Source: Datura wrightii
Taxonomy: Eukaryota > Streptophyta > Magnoliopsida > Solanales > Solanaceae
Length of the DNA stretch: 64,000 nucleotides
NCBI GenBank assembly: GCA_035772735.1
Contig: JASDFA010000027.1
Span: forward strand, 33,152,001-33,216,000
Direction of reading: 5' to 3'
Position numbers and translations under genes: made by a program. Numbering within the stretch: the first letter of the stretch is position 1; the number at the start of each line of letters is the position of its first letter. The notes under the pieces are model-generated. The model worked only from the letters and a program-made list of their open reading frames with translations. It was not told where the DNA came from and did no database searches. Positions 56,994-64,000 of the stretch are shown here, one piece after another.

Positions 56994-58580
56994 TGATCGT
57001 GGGAAAAAATAGCATGCCCGAGTGATGCTTTATACCTTAATTTAGTCTTGTTTATCTAAGTTATTTTATACATTTTCATGTGATTCTATATAAATGTGAA
57101 TATATGTGCTAACCAACATGATTACTCCTTGTTTTGTAGGTTTCAAGGATTTTGAGGAACTAATTCATAAGTTGGTGTAGTAGAGGAATGGATTCGGGAG
57201 CAAATGGCGAAAGCTGGCAAAGAAGCATGCCTAGGCAAGGCTAGCCGCGCCAGGCAGCGTGCCACGTTGTGCGTGTGCCGCGCCCAGTGCCGTGCTACGC
57301 CTATGCCAGGCACACGAGTGAAGGCAGCATGCAGACAGCGAGCTGTGCGCCAGCGCCGTGCCACGCCAGGCCAGCGCGCGCCAGCAGCATGCCATCGCGC
57401 CGCATGAGCAGCGTGCCACGCCGGGCATCGCGGCAAGGGGCTGCCTAGAGTTGATTTTTGTTGATTTCTAGTGTGCATCCGCGTTACCTCCATGTCACGG
57501 AGGCAGTGCTCCACGATACACTCCGTGACACGGAGCCATTCCACGACAGGCTAAATTGTGCATGTTTCTCATTTATTATAAATAGGACCCTTACCTCCTA
57601 AATCCAATTGGTCAGGATTTTATTCTGGAAAACTACCTAGGAGTGAAGGGAGAAGTGGGAGAAATCATCTAGGATTTGGCAAATTCTCTTCTCATCTACC
57701 AAATTCATGTAAGTATGTTAGTTTAGTGGTAGTTAGTTGTAGTTTTACGAACATGAATGGCAAGAACCCTTCCTCTAGGGTTGAAGCCATGAATGATGAT
57801 TGTGATTTTATGAAATTGTTTTGGAATTAAGTTATTGATTGTTGTTTTCGTCTTGCATTCTGGATTGTTGGTTATTTTTATGATTGATCACCATGAAAAC
57901 ATATACGTTAGCTTGGGCAATTGCTTGAGAAAGAATTACCTAGGTCAGGACATGAGAATGTAAGGAGCATGTTTGTATCTCACGATATAATTTCGTGTTA
58001 GGATAGAAATATACCTAACACCTTGCTTGGTTGATAACCGGGGGTTATCAAAGACCAACTTAGGATTATCACATCACCACTCGAAGAAGTAGTTGTGAGG
58101 GTAAGTTGAGTTAAATGGTTAGACGCACGAAAGTTCCTAATCGTTTCCCTGTAAACCACAACATAATTAATTGCCCGCGAACTAGAAATTAGCATCCTTG
58201 CTCACAATGATGCAGTGAGGCTAGTTTGCCTATTTTAGAGGCTCGAAAGACCATGAACATGCAATTCTAATTCTATGAAATAATAATCGATAGTTCCATG
58301 CTTAACCCATTGCGATTCGTAGTATTGCATGATTCTCTGGTTTTAACTCTATGTTGCTCCTAGACTAAATTCAGGATATTTGGTTGACCAAAACAAACTT
58401 AATTAAATCTCCCTTGAAAACTTCTATAACCAACACTTGAGAAAGTTAAGATCACACTTGAAATGGATAGTTAGAGGAATGGGTCCAGTCCCTGTTGGTT
58501 CGATATTCCGGTTCTCAAAAAGAGCCACTATATTACTTGCACGACCCGTACACTTGCAGACGCGCGAATCGGGCACGTCA
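56994..58580 (+). repeat. 3' LTR of element B
   Basis: It is nearly identical to the left LTR, including the GC-rich block (57205-57440), the CTCCGTGACACGGAG box (57522-57536) and the ending GGGCACGTCA. It is followed by the TSD GTTAG. Confidence 0.93.
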
Positions 58581-58896
58581 GTTAGCTGTTAGTTAGCCGC
58601 CTTGTCGTTCTTAGATTAGTTTAGTGATGGATTTACTTTACAGTTATAACTAGACATCATGGCGATCTTGTCGGCCCGCATAGGATTTTCCGTTATTATC
58701 TGTTTCTGGTTAGTTGTTTTTTTACGGGTTTCTATAAGGCCTTGTCAATTGTGGGCTGTGTTCACAGCCAAGATATAGCTTATCGTGTTCTTGATTTAAA
58801 GATTAGGCATGCACTAGAGGTGCATAAGCTCAGTTAGGCCAATTCAGACCCTAGTAGGGCACCAGGTGCAAGCCATGCCTCCCAACGTGGGATATG

Positions 58897-60311
58897 TGAT
58901 CTTGGGCAGAATTATATGCCCAACTGATGCTCAAATGCTCTATTTCGTCTTGTTTATCTATCGTTATGTGTGCATTCTCATGTAATTTGTAGTTAAAATG
59001 TGAATTTATACTAACTAACATGATTAGTGTTGTTTTGCAGGTAAAATGTAATTTTAGGAAGCTAAGATACATGTTGGTAAAGATCAGGAATGGACTTGGA
59101 AGCGAGCAGTGGAAAAGGTCAAGGAAGAGCAGCAAAAATAAGGGCTCCGCGATGGAGCCATGTCACGCTGCCATCGCAGAGGCACTCTTCCTTGAATGGT
59201 CTAGTTTGGCAAATTCTAGTGAAGGTCCGCGTTGCCTCTGTGACACGGAGGTAATGCCACGCGATACAAGCCGTGGCACGTTCCCTATATTTACCTGGAA
59301 CATAAATTTCCAGTGAGGGTCCGCGTTTGCACCGTGGCACGGAGGGAGTGCTCCGCGATACACTCCGTGCCACGTTGTTTGTTATTCTGGGAAAAAATTC
59401 CACTAATATAAATAGCACACTTAGGTTTATTTTTAATTACTCTGACTTGGTTGAGCAAGAACGTGGGTTACAGGCAGTTGAGGGGACGAAAATTCTAGGG
59501 TTCTTCTCTATCTCTTTCTCTTTTATCTCAATTGTTTGTATGATTTATACTCATTTGATGATGTTTAATCCACAAATGAGTGGCTAAATTCACTTCTTGC
59601 TGAGGTTAAGAACAATTATAGTGGAATGTAATTGTTGATCAATTTAGTTTTCATCTTTTCTTCAATGGTTGTTCTATCAATTCTTGTTCTTACTGCATTG
59701 ATGTTTGGCCAATGTTAATGTATATCTAAAAAATCTAGTTTTATCTTGAAAAGGAAAGAAATTGGAAAGTTGTGAATTGGTAGGATATGATCTCTTCTTA
59801 GTTTGGGAAAATTGAGAATTGATTTACATTCAGAATAGAAATATATTTGAAAGTCGTATTAGTCAATTAAGGAATCGGTTTTGTATGGATAGAACATGAA
59901 ATTCTTTAATCATAGAAATGTAGGTTGAAGGTTCATGATTCTTAAGTTGGGTAGAATACGAAAGTTTCAATCCATAGGCAATAATTCTTGACTAGAAATC
60001 GAAGGAAAGATTAACCGATTTGTACCAATAAATTACTTCCCTGCATGTTCGTTTTAGCCTCAGCTTGCTCATTACTATAGTTCAGACTCACTTTATAATT
60101 TTGTCTTAGATTAGTATAAATTAGGGAAAAAAAACTCTCAAAAATCTTCTTTAAACTGTTGTCTGCATTATTAAAGTTATAGTTCATTAACACTTAAGTT
60201 GATTATTACCTTAGTTCAGTCCCTGTGGGATCGATACTTGGCTTACTTAAGCCATTTTACTACTTGTTCGACCACGTGCACTTGCGTGTAGTTACCACAG
60301 AAGCCCGAACA
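58897..60311 (+). repeat. Solo LTR B' (B-related, 1415 bp)
   Basis: It starts TGATCTTGGGCAG, like B, and ends GCCCGAACA. The flanks are ATATG (58892-58896) and AGATG (60312-60316), a TSD with one mismatch. No PBS of the B type follows; instead the last bases of the A3 LTR do, so this is a solo LTR. Its U3 part has two copies of a unit of about 100 bp with GGTCCGCGTT and CCGTGGCACG strings (59224-59383), and a CTCCGCGATGGAGCCATGTC stretch at 59144-59163. The TATA box is near 59404-59414. Confidence 0.85.
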
Positions 60312-60322
60312 AGATGACAAAC

Positions 60323-60335
60323 TTGGTATCAGAGC
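60323..60335 (+). other. Primer-binding site of A3 (initiator Met tRNA)
   Basis: TTGGTATCAGAGC stands three bases after the end of the A3 LTR (GACA at 60316-60319). It ties the family A LTRs to the same primer class as C and D. Confidence 0.88.
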
Positions 60336-61107
60336 AGGTCGTATTCTAGGGAGTCTGTAAGCCGTGCTAGGTAGAGTCTTGTCTATTGATGTGTTGTGCA
60401 CCACATTTTATAGGTAGGAGGCTATGAGGCATGCTAGGGTGATTACTCTTCTTTCTATGTGCTATGGATTTACAGCACTATTGACGCTTAAAACTAAGAA
60501 AATAGCATGGACTTAGGTGTATTTATGTGGATATGAGGCACTTTTCCTTTGATTTCAGGATAAATGGGTGTTGGAGCATAAATTTGCACAAGAAAGCTAA
60601 AAGTATGCAAAAAAAGGCAAAAGTGTAGTCCACAGTACGATCCATAGGATGGACCTACGAGTTGTACTGATGGCCATGATAAGAAGCAGAAGGCTAAAGC
60701 TGGAAGAATGAACCTACGAGTCTTTCCACGGATCGTAACAAGCTTGTATGAGTCGTGTTAAGGCGGTCGTGATGAAATCCAGAAGAATTGCACAAGAGGC
60801 TGATTCTCAGTACGAGAGGAGACCAAGACCCATGAGAGCTTGGTACGAGTCATACCATACCAGTCGTGGTGAACTTCAGACAAATTGCAAAGATTCATAA
60901 TCAAGACACGGGGTCCTGGTACGAGTCTTAGGAAGGAGGTATGAATTGTACCTTTGCTCGACACTTAGACAAAAAATCATCCAACAATCCAACAACGAGA
61001 AGCTTCCACAGACCATACGATGCTCCTACGAGTCATAGGATGATCTGTGGCAAGGTCGACACCAGATATGGAAAATCGCCCTGTTAGCCTAGGAAAAGGA
61101 TTCTTAT

Positions 61108-61121
61108 GTCTATATAAATAC
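61108..61121 (+). promoter_or_regulatory. TATA box of the E LTR
   Basis: TCTATATAAATACG comes about 50 bp after the last palindromic box, the same arrangement as in B and A1. Confidence 0.65.
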
Positions 61122-62087
61122 GTTTTATGTTTTATTTTTGACAGGTGATGTTAAGTAAAATAGGTTTTAGTTGGAAAACATTGTAGTAGACAATTTTACA
61201 TCTTTGAAAGAATGAATTGAGTTGGTTCAACCTTGTGATCAACCTTTTCATGAATTCATAATGTTCTTGCTACTTATTCTTCAAGATTTTGCGGATTAAT
61301 TAAAAGTAGCATTTTTTTCAATCATATTTGTAAGTATTGTTTTTATGTCTTTAATCATGAACACACTTCACAACCTTGCACCTATGATAGGCTAAAACCT
61401 CCATAGCTAGGGTTGTGGGAACCATGGTAGATTAACAAGCTAGGGTTTCACAAAGTGAGTCTAAAACCAATACTAATTACTTATATTGTATTCTCTTCGT
61501 GCTTTAATGATTCTTAATGGTGTACAATGTTAGGTAGTGCCCGAATTCTTTACTTGCTTTGTTCGAAGAGGTAGAGATTAGGAAAAGGGAATTACAACAG
61601 AGCCTTGATCTTGATGATCATTGTATTAACTTGAGTTGTGGTCGCAGGATAGTTATATCTGGAATTTAGTGATAACAGTTAGTTCCAAAACGCTCATGCG
61701 ACTTGGTCGAGTAATTGAGTATAGTCATTCAATAGGGATTGGTCGATCGTTTGAATGAACCTAAGTTATCAGTTCTGTAAGTAAGTATTGGTGAAGATCA
61801 CGAGTGTATACTTAAAGCTGTTATGAATCCATGGGGAACACAAACCCTAGTAATCCTTTAATTATTGATTCACAACCATAATCTTGACAGTTGCTTTGTT
61901 TTTACTATTGATTACTATTAGAATTCCCCCAATTGTGAAGTAACTATCATACAAGTTCACTTACCAGCTGTAATCTAGATCTTCCATATTCCCTATGCGA
62001 TCGACCCCAACCTCTAGGTTGGGTTATTTATTGACAACGTCCGCTTCATACTTCAGTTAGAAGTGTGGTTTGACCGTTATAAAAAAG

Positions 62088-62105
62088 TGGCGCCGTTGCC
62101 GGGGA
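62088..62105 (+). other. Primer-binding site of element E (Asp tRNA type)
   Basis: TGGCGCCGTTGCCGGGGA is identical to the site in element B. Confidence 0.85.
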
Positions 62106-62210
62106 ATACGAATAAGACTAGGTGATTTGCTTGTATTTGACTTTTTGGTAGTTATTTCCTAGTTATGTTTATTTTTGTTTTTTTGATAACCATAGGTTGT
62201 CCTCCGATGA

Positions 62211-62819
62211 ATGCCAAGCACTCGGAGTAGAGGAGACCCCCTTGTTTTCCAATATCCCGAAATCGAACGAGCACTACATCAAATGGAAAACCCTGTGCAG
62301 AGAGAAGCCCGCTTAGCTGAAGAAGCTAGGCAAGCCGAGCTAGCTCGGTTAGCTGCACTTCAACAGGCTGGTGATGACAGAGATGAGGTGGTAAACGTTG
62401 GTCAACATGGGAGGGGAAATCAAGCTCAAAGATTTTCCCCTCAGTTCTTCATTGATGAGGACCCAAATATTGATGAAGTTGGGTCAACTGGAGCAATTGT
62501 GCCACCACCACTGCCCGTTGGGGCCAAATTTGATATTACGAGCACCATGATTCAATTGTTAAACATGAAGGGGGTGTTCAGTGGCCACGCAGCGGATGAA
62601 ACCAACCTGCACTTAATGAACTTCGTAGGAATATGCAAGGCATACAGGTTGCCTGGAGTAAGCCAGGATGCCATACGACTCTGACTCTTCCCTTTTTCTC
62701 TATCAGGGGAAGCTACTTTGTGGTTATCGGAGTTACCCAATGACTCCATAACCAACTGGAGGGAGCTTAAACAGGCCTTTTTGGAGAGATTCTTTCCCCC
62801 ATCAAGGATGTTACAGCTA
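62211..62819 (+). pseudogene. gag of element E, truncated by insertion
   Basis: The start at 62211 (MPSTRSRGDPLVFQYPEIER) follows the PBS by about 105 bp. A helical charged N-terminal part (EARLAEEARQAELARLAALQ) leads to the capsid domain (KFDITSTMIQLLNMKGVFSG, LHLMNFVGICKAYRLPGVS). One in-frame TGA at 62682-62684 interrupts it, after which the same frame goes on with LFPFSLSGEATLWLSELPND and LKQAFLERFFPPSRMLQL up to the LTR at 62820. The TGA stands where CGA (Arg) would fit, so a single C-to-T change at a CpG is likely. Apart from this stop the frame is open, so the gag was recently coding. Confidence 0.82.
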
Positions 62820-64000
62820 TGTCACGACCAGAACATACAACCGGATTATAGACACGGGACAAGGGACCCTGAGAGACACCAAGTCGACCCATGTCTCATG
62901 CATACAACTAATCTCATTCAAATAAGCGGAATGATAATCATAGAAACATAGAAGAAACGTAATTATAGCATAACATTAGAAAATACTGGCGCATACATAG
63001 TGGAGCACTACATACTTGTCTAAAAGCCTCTAATACATAAGATGGGTTGATGGGACAACATACCCAACTAACCCAACCAAAACTCAACATAAACAACATA
63101 AAAGTCAATCAAACGGCCCTCGGAACATGAGAACTCACCAATAAGCTGAAAGCATAGGTTGGGATGGACTAAAGATAAGGATGAGCCTGAGATCCGGACC
63201 CTGTATCATGAAACGATATATCATAGAAAGTATGCGGCCAGTACGTGGAATGTACTGAGTATGCAAGGTAAGTAAAACGGACATTTCAAAGTAAATAAAA
63301 CTCATAAATAATATAAGAGAAGGACTTCATGCTTACACCAAAATCTTTATAATAAAACATAAGACTCAAGGCTTTCAAATCATTCTTAATCATTCATTAT
63401 CATAATTATAAGTAACTTTATGAAAATATAACTTGAGCCAATAACATAAACATGAAAATGCATAAAACATGCAGAACAATTGGAGGACTCGTCATAACTG
63501 ACACCATCATAGTAGAGCCTTTCATGATGCTCCACTATCTCGCTCAAGTGGGCAGAGCCGACCCTGGCTTTCCAGGCGAGGGTCGTGCATAAGGCATGAT
63601 ATCACATTTGAGGGGATCATTATCAATACATCATATCATTTAGAAACCCATGGTGGAACGTGGTTATGAGACACTGGCGTAGTCCTTTGAAGGCCGGGTT
63701 GCTCGGTGCTAGACACGGCTCCCAAAAATATGCATATAGGCTCATACATAAATCAATAACATCATGCGTTAAAATTCATTGGCTAAGATATAATATTTAT
63801 CATTATTGATCCCCTTTAAAACATTCTTAGCTAAGAATCAAGGCCCTTTTCATCGGCCAACATCATAAATCGATAAATCATGCAATTCGTTTCATAAATC
63901 GTAAATCATTGTTCAACATGTGGGCATTTCCCATTACTTCAACATACTCAATATTTTCAAAATATGTTCATAAACATGGGTAACTAGAAAATCATGTTTT
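62820..64000 (-). repeat. C-family LTR, reverse orientation, runs off the window
   Basis: It starts on the plus strand TGTCACGACCAGAACATAC and follows the C LTRs (26 and 7210) in order, with blocks such as GGAGGACTCGTCATAACTGA and TAGTCCTTTGAAGGCCGGG. CAGTAC...GTACTG is at 63239-63257. Since E gag, not a PBS, lies to the left, it is either a solo LTR or the 3' LTR of a minus-strand C element extending to the right. The left 5 bp are AGCTA. Confidence 0.85.

Larger units (their letters stand above)
52989..58580 (+). mobile_element. Element B: young Athila-like LTR retrotransposon lacking most of pol
   Basis: Two LTRs (52989-54573, 1585 bp; 56994-58580, 1587 bp) begin TGATCGTGGG and end GGGCACGTCA. 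They differ at only a few percent of positions by eye (4 differences in the first 200), so it is the youngest element here. It is flanked by GTTAG on both sides (52984-52988 and 58581-58585). The 2420-bp interior holds a PBS matching Asp tRNA, a gag remnant, the twin hairpins normally found after integrase, a long 3' part and a PPT. Protease, RT, RNase H and integrase are absent, so it depends on another element. It splits the A3 LTR. Confidence 0.92.
51225..60565 (+). mobile_element. Family A LTR retrotransposon A3, 5' LTR and leader, with nested insertions
   Basis: The LTR starts TGTTACACCCCATAAG and is interrupted twice: 51225-52988, 58586-58896 and the last bases 60317-60319. The net LTR is about 2078 bp, close to A1. 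It is followed by AAC and the PBS at 60323. The leader (60336 to about 60480-60565) resembles the leader of D in style (a TAGG.GGAGGCTA.GAG string). This shows that family A is a gypsy family primed by initiator Met tRNA, probably Del/Tekay-like. No coding sequence of A3 is seen before element E begins. TATA-like TATATATAAG is near 51483-51492 and the stem-loop GTACA TAT TGTAC at 52677-52689. Confidence 0.82.
60480..62819 (+). mobile_element. Athila-like element E, 5' LTR, leader and gag start
   Basis: The left end is uncertain (60480 to 60567). The LTR has a U3 part at 60620-61060 with repeated TACGAGTC(A/G)TA-type boxes, a TATA box TCTATATAAATACG at 61108-61121, and a 3' part with CCCTATGCGATCGACCCC near 61990-62010. 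The PBS at 62088-62105 and a gag from 62211 follow. At 62820 a C-family LTR cuts the gag. No other part of E is in the window. Confidence 0.72.

Overview
The window looks like a gene-poor, repeat-filled stretch of a plant nuclear genome, most likely a member of the Solanaceae. This is inferred from the style of the LTR sequences and the mix of Del/Tekay-like chromoviruses, Athila-like gypsy elements and SIRE-like copia elements. I see no convincing host gene, rRNA, tRNA or CRISPR array. Nearly every recognisable coding stretch is a decayed transposon polyprotein. Boundaries were read by eye from LTR ends (TG...CA), primer-binding sites (PBS), polypurine tracts (PPT) and target-site duplications (TSD).

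Layout, left to right. (1) 26-8192: chromovirus C (minus) with gag, protease, RT, RNase H, integrase and chromodomain-like tail; its right LTR is fused to 8193-9222, a reversed piece of LTR family A. (2) 9320-10785: C-terminal part of a CACTA (TNP2-like) transposase. The chromovirus D (plus, 10786-20582) is inserted there, and 20583-21743 is the other end of a CACTA element with its terminal repeat. (3) 21747-22678: start of a copia element (LTR, PBS, gag) into which the CACTA appears to have inserted. (4) 22679-27228: unassigned DNA, then an old gypsy fragment F (minus). F is broken by a Mutator-like MITE (24664-25348, 9-bp TSD) and by a shrunken copia element (25534-26595) that holds an array of short hairpins. 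(5) 27229-28566: AT-rich and ACC-rich low-complexity DNA. (6) 28567-37783: SIRE-like copia G (minus) with an extra envelope-like ORF after pol. (7) 38133-40432 and 40724-43979: two solo LTRs of family A, the second in an AT-rich minisatellite with an exact TSD. (8) 44323-51224: Athila-like gypsy H (minus; LTR, envelope-like ORF, integrase end).

(9) 51225-64000 is a nest. A family A retrotransposon (LTR, then PBS at 60323) sits in the H integrase. Its LTR is split by B, an intact-ended young Athila-like element lacking most of pol (52989-58580, TSD GTTAG), and by a solo LTR B' (58897-60311). Its leader is followed by Athila-like element E (PBS 62088, gag 62211-62819), itself cut by another C-family LTR (62820 to the window end).

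The most unusual signals are non-coding. They are: (a) short palindromic boxes in the LTR upstream regions, with similar cores shared between unrelated families; (b) paired D LTRs in which CpG changes swap CGAGTCG for TGAGTCA, a bZIP core; (c) a stem-loop shared by the LTRs of families A, C and D; (d) twin hairpins just after the Athila-like pol, with compensatory changes between B and H; and (e) the 8-unit hairpin array at 25932-26166, also with compensatory changes. No expression or function is shown by the sequence alone.
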